Assembly (NCBI GenBank): GCA_013433145.1
Contig: CM024168.1
Location: 11,106,184-11,170,183 of the forward strand
DNA length: 64,000 nt
Source of the DNA: Ascaris suum
Taxonomy: Eukaryota > Nematoda > Chromadorea > Rhabditida > Ascarididae
Reading direction: 5' to 3'
Of the stretch, positions 38,601 to 48,023 are shown piece by piece (the stretch's first letter is position 1; every line of letters starts with the position of its first letter). The position numbers and the translations under genes were made by a program. The notes below the pieces were generated by a model that saw only the letters and a list, made by a program, of their open reading frames with translations, was not told where the DNA came from and searched no databases.

Positions 38601-41600
38601 TCTATTTGCAGTTACATAAGACGAGAACACCTGCACTTTCAATTTCCACTTCTTAAAACTGCAGGCACAAAGTTGCCTGGATGAATTTAATGATGCATTA
38701 GACGGGTACTTTAAACTTATCCCAATCTGCAGTTTTTCTTTATAGACATTAAAATACTTGGGTTCTTGAAGAAATAGTGCTTAAGTTCTGGTCTTCGTAT
38801 TATTTAGAGGCGGTTTTGAGGTGATTCCTTCTTTTACGGGTCTACTTTTGTATCTTGTAGTTGTTCAAAAGCCTGTGTTCTGTAAGTTCGCCGAGTTGAT
38901 TCATCCTGGATTGTTATTTCAGCTATCCAGTTTTGCTAGTGTTTGCAATTATTCATTTCCTGGATGCGCTCCTGTGATATCTCATCCGTTGCCTATTTAT
39001 ACGTTTTGTAATGTGCATGTATGTAATTACGTGGTTGTGTTCATTCGGTATGTTCTTCTGAGAGACGACTAACTTATAATGGTGCGGTCTGTACCATTGA
39101 GCATAACCAGTGCCCCATAACCGCCTGATCGCCTTTCAAGTTCGCGCATAAATTTGCGAAGGACGCTTGGGTATGCAGAAATTTCCATGCATGATGGCAC
39201 TGTTGCGCCTGCTGTATTGGATGCTGGAAACTTGTATGAATATTACCTGTTGCCAGATATTATCCTTTGGTTTTGATACATGGCTTACCGACGTCTTGGT
39301 GCTACGAGTAGTGGGGGACTGTCACAATGTCTGTGGATCTTTTATCCAATTCTTATGAGCTGCTAAAGTTTCTACTCTTTTTCACATCATGGTTTACTTC
39401 ATAAAGTTGTTTTCAGCATATTTTATCTTACCTGTTAGGCTGTGTTCTGTGTAAATGAGATTTTGAATGCTTCCTGTTCAATGAAACGTTTCCCATATTC
39501 CGAAGAAAATGCTGCAGGACAGTGTCTTCTGTGATCTTTTCGAAGATCTAGCGAACGAGATCCGTACAGAACTGGCAGAAGAGCGAAGTCGAGATGCTGC
39601 GGAGGAAGCAGTAATACAAGAAATGAATTCTTCAAGGAGGTACGAGCCTTTCTGTTGAGCAGGAAGCTTTAGATGCAGCTTAATTAGGTAACATGGAGGC
39701 CTCTAATTTATACTTTTGATCTTCTTCCTTGGTTACACCACAGTTACGACGTCTGATGTAATTTCGAACTCTGAGTGCGTAAATTGTTGCTGTCTGATGT
39801 CTCTCCTGGCAGTTTTTGAATTGACATCAAGGCCTCTGATTGAGGCATAATTTGTGTTTGCTCTTATCTTTTGTCTTCTTTCATTCCCGACAGCTATTAA
39901 CAGAGTGTGAGAGATAGTTCCGGCGTTCTAGGTCGTTTCATCATTTCCTGCCCCGAACTTGACGACTTCGGAGAATTTTTTCAATGGAGAGTGGTCGTAG
40001 GACCATTGTTCAACCAGTCCTTTGCACAACATTTAGAAACCTCGACCGCAGCACGGTCATAGGGCCGTTTATAGCATTCTTTAGGTAGCAGAACGCTTTC
40101 TGGGAGCTGCTTTCCCATCCGTTTCTGGGGTTACGTTACTAACTTAGTGGAATTGTTTCAAACAAATGGCCACACTAATGCAGTGCAAACTTTTTTTTCG
40201 TATTAAGAAACAAATGAGGATTAATAGCCAATTTATTGACTTTTGCGAGCTCTGTTCCCTCAAACCTACTGAAAATTCATCGCGATTCATAGCAACGTTC
40301 TTTGTAGATAGTTTCGACTGAGCTCTACATTTGTCTTTCCTCAAGTTGCATATAGACGCAAGAAGAAGAGAGCAACCTTTCGTGCAGAAGCATGTCTTCA
40401 GTTACTAGTTTAATGCTGTACAAGAATTTAGCTGTACCAAAGTTGCACCAGTAGTCGCTTTAGCTTGCTGTCGTAGCTGAATGTCAAAACTTGACGTATC
40501 ACGAGGACGTGTTAAGTTTCAAAAAAGTTCTGCGTGAATCGTTGTATCATGGCTTACTCATTTCAACGGAAGTTCTCAAGGTTGCATTCAGCTTCGTTTT
40601 AGTTTATTACAGCTGGAAATGATAGATTTGTTGCAATTATATAGTAGCTCTGGTCGAGTTTTTAATGTTTTTATAGCAATGCTTAATGAATATATGGCTG
40701 AGTGGACTTCGAGACGCGTTTTTTGTTAAGCAGTGCTCCTTTTTATCCTTTTTTATCATCGTATCGCTCATTACACTTTTTCGATAGAGCGCATTTTCTT
40801 TTTCTGCGAACATATCATGCATTACATTGTGGCTTCAACAGCTAAGAGATTCCCATAGAGCTTCAGATGAAAATGGAAGCCAGTCTAAAACATTGATAAG
40901 CTCAATAAAGGAGACGGCACGATTAATATTGACCCTCGTGTGCACTCACCGAACTCCATCTCCTTCCTCCCACATACGCATAACAATTCACTGCCTTCAT
41001 CTATCATTGAATTGCCATGAACCCTAAAATTCATTTCCCTTCATCAGAGAGGAGAGTTGGGAGTGACGGGGAATTATATGGAGACCCGTCTGTGTTGTTC
41101 GTAAGCATACCCACAAGTGCTCTTTAGTAGCCAAATCACCAACCACGTAAGCGTATTTGGCAGACCTATCGGCGGTAAGATATCGTTAAGTCTCATTTCA
41201 TTAAAGTTTTCCGGAACAGGCCTTCAGCGATCCCTTAAGGCCTTGAACATGACCCGTGGGTGGTGGCATTTCGAAATTCATGAATCCCAGCTATCTGTTT
41301 TGGAGAGAGGAGGGAGGAGGTGGGGTGAGAGGAGGATGTTTACGACATTTTGCACTTTCTGCTTCAACCTATAGGCACTGCTTTCGAAACGCTTATTCGG
41401 ATTCGGCTGAGGTAAAACAGTTGTTTAATGTTTACATCTTTGATCTTTCTCCTACCCTGCTGCAAACACCTCTATTTCGGTTCTGTGAATTCGCTTTGTC
41501 GCTCCAATATTATCATTAAGGTCTCATGAAAGGAGACTTCCCCGCTGACGTGTAACATTGCTGTACTTGCAGGCGTCGTCATAATTGCGTTTGCAGTTGA

Positions 41601-41691
41601 ATACGTGATACTGCTGCGCAGGAGGAGAACTAACCAAGTTTGTTTTGTATATTCAGTGGTTATCCCATTGGTGTTTCATAATCGGCACTGA
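35606..41691 (+). CDS. ube2j2: UBE2J2/Ubc6-type ER-anchored ubiquitin-conjugating enzyme E2
   Basis: Likely an E2 of ER-associated degradation, held in the ER membrane by a C-terminal anchor. Exons: 35606-35668, 36624-36717, 37283-37440, 38324-38449, 39518-39639, an unresolved exon, then 41573-41691. The first five join in phase. The protein starts [20 protein letters not shown], continues '[20 protein letters not shown]' and '[20 protein letters not shown]', and has the catalytic Cys (residue 89) in '[18 protein letters not shown]'. As in the Ubc6 family, the HPN motif of ordinary E2s is replaced by TPSGRF. After '[14 protein letters not shown]' comes a charged helix ([28 protein letters not shown]). 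The last exon encodes a hydrophobic anchor ([14 protein letters not shown]) followed by RRRR. The Cys position and order fit human UBE2J2 well. Nematodes have more than one such paralogue, so the exact name is tentative. Confidence 0.94.
36624..36717 (+). CDS. ube2j2: UBE2J2-type E2, exon 2
   Basis: After TTTTTTGCAG the exon reads '[20 protein letters not shown]' then [11 protein letters not shown], ending GAAG|GTTGAA in phase 1. Confidence 0.95.
36937..37006. repeat. Two-copy tandem repeat, 35-bp unit
   Basis: 36,937-36,971 and 36,972-37,006 are identical except for one base (cgtatcAag / cgtatcGag). It lies in the intron after exon 2 of the E2 gene and looks like a recent local duplication. 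Confidence 0.92.
37283..37440 (+). CDS. ube2j2: UBE2J2-type E2, exon 3 with catalytic cysteine
   Basis: The exon starts after GAATTATAG, completing Gly, and encodes [18 protein letters not shown] ... [19 protein letters not shown] ... WNPAWT before ACG|GTTCGT. It includes the active-site Cys. Confidence 0.96.
37777..37793. repeat. Poly-G run (17)
   Basis: Homopolymer in an intron of the E2 gene. Confidence 0.95.
38324..38449 (+). CDS. ube2j2: UBE2J2-type E2, exon 4
   Basis: The exon has 42 codons after CTTTTAG, '[20 protein letters not shown]' followed by [22 protein letters not shown]. It ends AAG|GTTCGC in phase 0. Confidence 0.95.
39518..39639 (+). CDS. ube2j2: UBE2J2-type E2, exon 5
   Basis: After GCTGCAG it reads [20 protein letters not shown] then a charged [10 protein letters not shown] helix, ending GGAG|GTACGA in phase 2. 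It matches the 'VFCELFPEVVEEI' region of UBE2J2. Confidence 0.92.
40844..40940 (+). CDS. Possible linker exon of the UBE2J2-type gene
   Basis: With an acceptor at ...GCTAAG the sequence reads in phase from exon 5 as (R)[20 protein letters not shown], a polar linker of the kind expected before the anchor. A donor that leaves the phase needed by the last exon was not found, so this is weak. Confidence 0.25.
41573..41691 (+). CDS. ube2j2: UBE2J2-type E2, last exon with membrane anchor
   Basis: After GTACTTGCAG the frame reads (x)[21 protein letters not shown] and runs to TGA at 41,689-41,691. A hydrophobic helix followed by Arg residues is expected for the C-terminal ER anchor. The link to exon 5 is by position and family architecture, since the phase requires at least one exon between. 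Confidence 0.62.
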
Positions 41692-43590
41692 TATCATTCT
41701 TTCTTCTTGGCCCCTATAATCTCACCGAGCTGTAAAAGTGCCAATCAAGGGGCACGGTCATGTTTATTGCAAATCTGATTTTTTTTCATTTGAATTGGAG
41801 CGCGTTTATTATTATGTAGTGAGAGTGCTATCCTGTCCGCTTCCTTTATGCTTCAAAATGATATCAGATTGTCGCTTCGTCCAAATGGGTCATTTCGGCT
41901 GATCTGCGTTGGAACCAACTGTTCGGAGTTTCACAGTCTTTTAAAACCTTTGTCCATTGGTCATGTCTACATTTTAGTAGTTTTCTTGTGTTCGAGTGTT
42001 GTGAAAAAAGAGTTTAAACATATGGGTGCTGGGTTTGGTAGGGGAAATGTGTGCTCCACGTGGATTAACACGGCGGCGGATTCCACGGAATGAATCGTTT
42101 TCTTTCATAGCTGATTCGATTTGTGAGACCCGTTGTGGATTGAAACAACTGAAGCAACTAATTCACCACATCCCCTTCCTCCTCCGGTCGTTTTGTTTAA
42201 TAAGAAAGCTTTGCATTGGCCAATAGGTTTTCTCGGTATCCCCTGGACTCATCAGGAGGTAAATGTCCTTGTTCATTGTTTTCACGGTTTCATTCTCATC
42301 CATTGATTTTATTTCTGAGCACTTCTGTTCTGAAGATGTACGAATGTTTACATTATAATCTTTCTCTCATTTGAACTGTCTTCTCATCTTGGAGTATCAT
42401 TAAATAGAAAAAGTAAACTGCCACGTAGCACGCATGCTTTTTTCGAGGAGCTTTTCGCGGTTTTTGACCTGTGGTTTGCCAGATATCTCTGAATAATAGC
42501 TATGAGACAATAGAGGTTTTAAGTGAACAACAACTCAAGTGAATACAGTGGCTGATTGTGCAACTGAGTAATCGTCAATAAACGAGCATGATCATGACGA
42601 AACAATTCAGACTGGTTTTAAGCGTTTTTATCGTCAGTGAACGATTGCTTTCGCTGCTTAAGTTCGTTAGTGCTAAAAAAGTTTTGCAGAGAAGAGAATT
42701 CCTTTCAACAAATCGCTTTAATTGAGGGCAAATGAGTTAAATTGATCACTTAAAAAGCATTTCTTATATCCTAAGGATAATATGCATCGTCTCACCGGAT
42801 TGCTGATCATCTTCGATCAGATAATTTATAATTCGCTTATGAAAGCGAATAGCGATTTGTTGTCACTATTGAGAATTGGATTTCAGATTGTGTAATCGCT
42901 AAAACAATCGCCCTCTGTTTGTGGTTAATACTACATACTGACCGAGTTTCATGCAAGTTGTTTTATTTCGCGGAGTTTTCCATAGGAAATTGCGTTCTTA
43001 TCACTGTCGGGCTTTGTGTCGAGTGCACCGACTAAGACTTTTCGAGTTGTGATTCGAGTATTTATGATCCTCCCCGTGATGCTTACCCCTCATAAAACAT
43101 GCGTTACTGCCGTTTAACGAAATTGACTGGTTAACTTATATAGTTCACTGATGTTCTTCCAGTCTTGTGCTACTGTTGTGCGGTAAACTTTTGGTGATAA
43201 GATTTAAAAAATGGGCAATAGTGTTGAGGCGTGCAGAAATCTCTATCGCTATATATTGAACTTGTATGCAATGGCAGTCGTGGAGAACGCTGAAAATCTA
43301 GGAGTAACTCAGTGAATGCCGATTTTAGTTTAACCCTGTTTGAGTTCGGTCGTATTTAGATTGGATTATACTTTTTGCTTCAGTGAATGCTTTCTTGTTC
43401 GGATTTATTTTACTGAAACTATAATAATTTATCCTCGTCAGATCTGATGTGTTTTCATTCCTCCTGATAGCGCCCTTCCCGGGTTTTTTGTGTTTTTCTT
43501 GATGTGTTCATCCAGTTTTCGGATGTTAACATGTGATTCCCCGTTCTTTCTACTTCCCACTCTTTTGAACACGCGGATTGTACTTAGGAA
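41692..43590. other. Intergenic region downstream of the E2 gene
   Basis: No exon with recognisable homology was seen. It presumably contains the 3'UTR of the E2 gene in its first few hundred bases. Confidence 0.45.
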
Positions 43591-43599
43591 CTGTCTTAT

Positions 43600-46500
43600 G
43601 CGAAGAATGAGCAAATTCAGAGGACAAGGACCTCGTCGTTGTCACCGAATTTTCGATGGCACCTATGTGATCTCCAGAAGTGTCGTCCTAGAGAATTTGA
43701 TCCATGTACAGTCTAAACAGGGTCGACATTTGCTTGTCGTCCGCCGGTAAAATAAGATATTCCAGCATTTGCCGCTTGGAGAACATCAAAAACGTGCAAG
43801 ATTTCGTATCTTTGCGATTTGCGTGAATGTACTTTGTGAACTTTTGTGCATTCGCACGTCTTTTTCATGTGGAGTGGTTGTTATTCACTGAAATGATTGT
43901 GAAAAGTTTCTTCCCGGTGATTGCAGAATTGTACTTCCAATTTTGTTGCTCCCTTTCGTGTGTCTGGTCGATCTTGTTCTCTAAGAGCATATTTTTCATG
44001 ATTCGGCGAGGGATTTTTTTTTTCAGTGAGGAGGAGGAGAATCCCCGAAATCCCATGATGACCGCATAACACCAAAGAGTGTATCGGATTTTAAACCGTT
44101 TTAAGAGTTTCTGCTTGTTGCATTTGAAAGTTGCTGTGTTATGACGCTGCTTCTGCTTCCAGGTGACTACACTTCTCGTAATATTCTCTACTCCTTTGCA
44201 AATAAATTCATGCTGAATAGTGTCAAGGTTTACGAAAGAGGTTGCAGAAAATGGCGCAAAGTACAAAAGGTATCCATTGAAAGCGCAGAATCTGTGCAAG
44301 CCACACAGGCTTCTAATGCGATAATTATAGTCTTCAGCGGGACATAAAGGGATCACAAATGTCATCATTTTATTATGCCATCCTCTCGTTACGATTGTCG
44401 AGATGTCTGGAGTGTGAGTGCGTGTCTGATCTGCATGGATACCCCATCTATTCTCTGCATTTGGCGAGTGAGAGAAACTCGTGGCGGTGAAGTTAGGTTA
44501 CGTGAATTGAAGTATGCACTATTGCTCACAGCATTCAAAAACGGGGATATTTGGGAAAATGATGCTCACAGCATTCAAAAACGGACACGGAAAATCTGAG
44601 GAGCGCAAGGGAAATCCACCTGTCTCCGTGCCTAACTTAATTACTCGTAAAGCGCAGATCCTCTGCAGTATTATTTGATCACCATCATCTACGAGCTGTT
44701 TTCCGCATTTTCTCCTATTCTTCTGGATATTTGAAAGCAATTTCCTTTACAAAAGGATATGTTTCATGGTGGTGGAATGGCCCAATTTTGCTGTTTTTTT
44801 TGAGGTCTTAAGCTAGCGCCCCCGTTGAAGTTCACCCGTTCACTCTCCCTTTGCACTCACGAAGAATTTTCTAACTCCGTTGCAGGTTGTTGTTGAACTG
44901 TGTCTCGGCTGCCTTAAATCACACCACCAATCTGCTACACTCATTCACATTTTCATTTACTCAGACGCAATGATCATCTCTGCTTCGAAAACCATTAACG
45001 TAAATGGCAAAGGCGCTGCTCAAAAGAGTTTTCTAAGGCGGTTGGCATCAGCTAAACCATATATCTACAAAAAGGAAACAACGCTGAGCAAAGCACAGCG
45101 AAGAGTAGACGTGTTAGTATCGCTTTGAGGCATTGCCTTGTTTTGGTGCGGTTCATAGCAATGTTCGGAAACCATTGGTGTGAGAAGGGAGCTAGGACCG
45201 AAGAATGCAGATATCAGTTTGGGTGCAACTCCTAATCTGCGTTCGGTTCCTGGGAAGTAGTGCTCAACTGGAAGAAGTGCATATGTAGGGAGGCGTCTCC
45301 AGAACGTTTGTTCCGGAGACGCTTCCCTACTTGTTTCTTCCTCATGTGAACATAACTCGAGCATGAAGGACTTAAAGTGCATTTGGATCGTTCGCAGCGA
45401 AGCATGCTTGAGAGCACGATTAGCTGACCGCTGGAAGCACACGCTGTGCACTCTTGATATTGCTTCGCATTTATTGCATACATGCTGACCGTTTCTATGA
45501 CAGATTTCTCTCAGAAATCTTTCAAAGTCGTCTAACCTTTCAGCGAATGGAATGAAAGACGAAGGTAATACAACGGATGGAATATATTTGCACAGTTTTT
45601 GCACCTAGCTTCATTGGTTCGCGAGTTGGAACTGTGGTTACAGTGGGTTTTAAGATTAATAAACGGCGCAACCCACAGAGTGAACATTGCTGAAGCAATT
45701 CGCAATGAGATCTCGAAAGCAATCTTCCGTCAAGTAGAGTTCCTTCTCGAAGCTCCGCCCTTGCAAATTCTGTTTTCGAAAGTGGCAAAATTTGTGAGTA
45801 GGCATATCTTAGGCGTGATTTATTTCTCGAAAGGTTCACATTTATATCTTCCAGCGCTTCCTTCACAACACTCATTTTCCAATGTAGCAAATCCAACAGG
45901 TCCCATGCCTCAACTACTGGCTTCCACGGTAAGTAAGAAATTCGAGAGCGCCGCGTATTGATCACTTGACGCGCTTAAAGCAACCATTTGCGGTGGTTAT
46001 GCTCGCTACATTGTTAGATGCGGCGGTTGGTGTGATGGTGTGATGTAAACAGCACATAGCTGTTGTCGCTTGTTTGGTGAAGATAGCGTTGTCGTTGCGT
46101 ATCCAGTGTTGAATGCTCCTGTTCGACGTTGCTTGCGTCGTCCATATTAGTGATATTTTGCGTGCGTTTTTGTAGATTTGCATATCGAAAGTGACTGCAC
46201 CGATGGATTGTCTGCATTTGTGGTGATGTCTCTCTGTCGTCGTGTTGACTCTTTTGCAGCGTGCAGAGTACGGTAGTCCCGCGTACGTAGTGCTGTGCAC
46301 GAGCTCAGCTTCGTTGGCGGTTCGCAAATGGGCTGCCATCGTTAAATGCAATAGTGCCGGCGCAAATGGGCTACCATCGTTAAATGCAATAGTGCCGGGA
46401 AAAAACGGTGATGCGTCCACCGGAAACAGTGACGCAAAAAACTAGGCGTATCAATAGAAGCAAGATGACGTCGCATACATTGGAAGAAATTGAAAACGGA

Positions 46501-48023
46501 GGCAGGCCGGGCAACGGAAGTTGCCCGGACCCAAATTCGCCATTCGTCCTGTGCTGAGTGGACCAGGGAGGAACCCTGGTCAGGAACTCAAGAGAGCTCC
46601 TTATTGCCGCCCATGTTCCAATAGCCTTCATAATATTTTGTAATCTCGGCTGGTTCTCTGTTATTCACAATATTGTAACTGCTGACAATTTCCCTATTTC
46701 GCTTGTTCTTCGCTGCTTCTACTGTAAATCGGGCTGCATCGCCTCAACGAATCACCGAACGCAAGTCCTAAACTCTAAAAGCGATTTTTTTCTCTTTTCT
46801 TAGCCCTTTGTTCAGTACACCTCCCCTACTTTCAAAGTTGGAAGACTCTTATTCTTGCGTATCCCACTCTTGCTGATACTTTGAGTCTGGCCGATGCAAG
46901 CTATCTAATTGGCATTTGTAGGCCTAAGTGAAGTTCCGACAAATGTACATTGCTTTCGGCGGCTACCCATCTAGGTTTTCTCATTATGACCCATGGAATT
47001 ATTATCAAAAATGAGCATCACTGATAAGGGTCATTATTGTTGCGGCGAGCGCACTGAAAAACTCCTTGTACGCAGTCATCGCAGTTTTCCTGCACTTTAG
47101 ATTCAGCCTACGTGTAAAATCCTTGCTCGTGATGCATCCGGTTTATTATGAAACATGAAATGCCCGGCAGCTATCACTTCCGGGTTCTTGTGTTCAAATC
47201 GTGGGCAGCCTCGTTCCACTGAAGGGTTTGATCCGGAACGCACGGAGGCTCCCAAGCCATGGCTGCCCTGTAAATGCAGCTTTCAATGCTAGTGTTTTCA
47301 GGTTACCGCAGTTCAATCGTTATGACGTGAGTATCCCAGAAGTTGCGAAGGGAAAGGGTGGAGAAATTGAAGAGCCGATTCAACTCACGCACACAGCTGA
47401 AATCGTTGACAATCCTTCAAGCAATGACGATAGTTTCAAAAAGAAAATTAATGTTCACTTGCCATGCAGCAGTCAATCTCAGGTCGGAGAAGCACAACAT
47501 ACATACCAATGGCAGCATTCTCTGCATCGCTCACCATCACGAAAAAAACAATCTCTACAGCGTACTATAAATCAGAGGAAGTCGGAAGAAATATCAGCGC
47601 GGCTACGTCTGCCTCAAGTTCCAAAAGGACATCACAGGGGCAATCAGCTACATACAGGTACAAGTGAGGATAGCTCACTAGCTTCTCTATGCAAATTGGC
47701 CATGGAAGACACTCAACAGGAGTATGCGGTGGGTGCGTTTCATGTGGTTGTGCTAAGTTTTGCAAAAACGCATTATGACTGTCCTGTATATGTGGCCGCA
47801 TTTTCTTTCGGAACTTTCATCTCACAAGTTATAGAACATGCAACGATGGAATTTGACGATCATAGTCATACAACTTGCACTTTGTATCTTGACTGCTGCA
47901 GTGTGCGTTTATGTGTTTATGCGTTCTTGCATGCGTGCGCGCACGTCCTTGTTTCTGCCCACGAAGCAAGTACGGATTATTGAAGCTAAAGTGGTGAAAC
48001 TCGATGGGAATAAGGCAATCTAG
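43600..48023 (+). CDS. Possible unrecognised multi-exon gene (candidate exons only)
   Basis: Several plus-strand segments look exon-like because an open frame is bounded by good splice signals. They are 44162-44269 (CTTCCAG to AAG|GTATCC; DYTSRNILYSFANKF ... RKWRKVQK), 45609-45793 (CACCTAG to TTT|GTGAGT; a helical Leu/Ile-rich segment, LVRELELWLQWVLRLI), 45855-45928 (CTTCCAG to CACG|GTAAGT), a Ser/Thr-rich stretch to a donor near 47,662, and a frame at 47,838-48,023 with one hydrophobic segment (LTIIVIQLALCILTAAVCVY) and a basic tail ending in TAG. I recognise no family. The second and third segments do not join in phase, so this may be several genes, a pseudogene or chance. Confidence 0.25.
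45270..45341. other. Compact long hairpin
   Basis: The core 45,285-45,330 is an almost perfect palindrome. The arms 'GTAGGGAGGCGTCTCCaGAAC' and 'GTTCcGGAGACGCTTCCCTAC' are separated by GTTT, with one A/C mismatch and one G-U wobble. Outside an asymmetric internal loop the stem resumes as GGAAGAA / TTCTTCC. The total is about 72 nt. It could encode a small hairpin RNA or be a foldback remnant; there is no direct evidence of transcription. Confidence 0.6.
46323..46398. repeat. Two-copy tandem repeat, 38-bp unit
   Basis: 46,323-46,360 and 46,361-46,398 differ by one base (gGctGcc / ggctAcc). Each begins 'cgcaaatgggct' and ends 'aatagtgccgg'. Confidence 0.92.
46507..46581. other. Pair of short perfect hairpins
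   Basis: CCGGGCAAC-GGAA-GTTGCCCGG (46,507-46,528) and GACCAGGG-AGGAA-CCCTGGTC (46,561-46,581) are perfect stems with purine-rich loops only 32 bp apart. Their function is unknown. They might be part of a structured RNA or a retroelement end. Confidence 0.5.

Noticed and set aside
45609..45928. Two consecutive exons joining at the GTGAGT donor and the CTTCCAG acceptor
   Set aside because: Joining 45,793 to 45,855 puts a stop in the second segment, so they cannot be neighbours in one reading frame as drawn.
45065..45965. Long minus-strand frames of 179 and 141 codons
   Set aside because: They overlap the compact hairpin and have no domain. The plus strand of the same region has better splice-bounded segments, so they are likely shadows.
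47180..47215. A possible tRNA B-box ('gtgttcaaatcgtgg')
   Set aside because: No matching A-box or cloverleaf stems could be found at the right distance.
47201..47983. A 260-codon plus-strand frame
   Set aside because: As a single ORF it is not convincing: other frames in the same stretch look more protein-like near the donor at about 47,662, and the ORF passes through likely splice sites. Only the cluster of candidate exons is kept, at low confidence.
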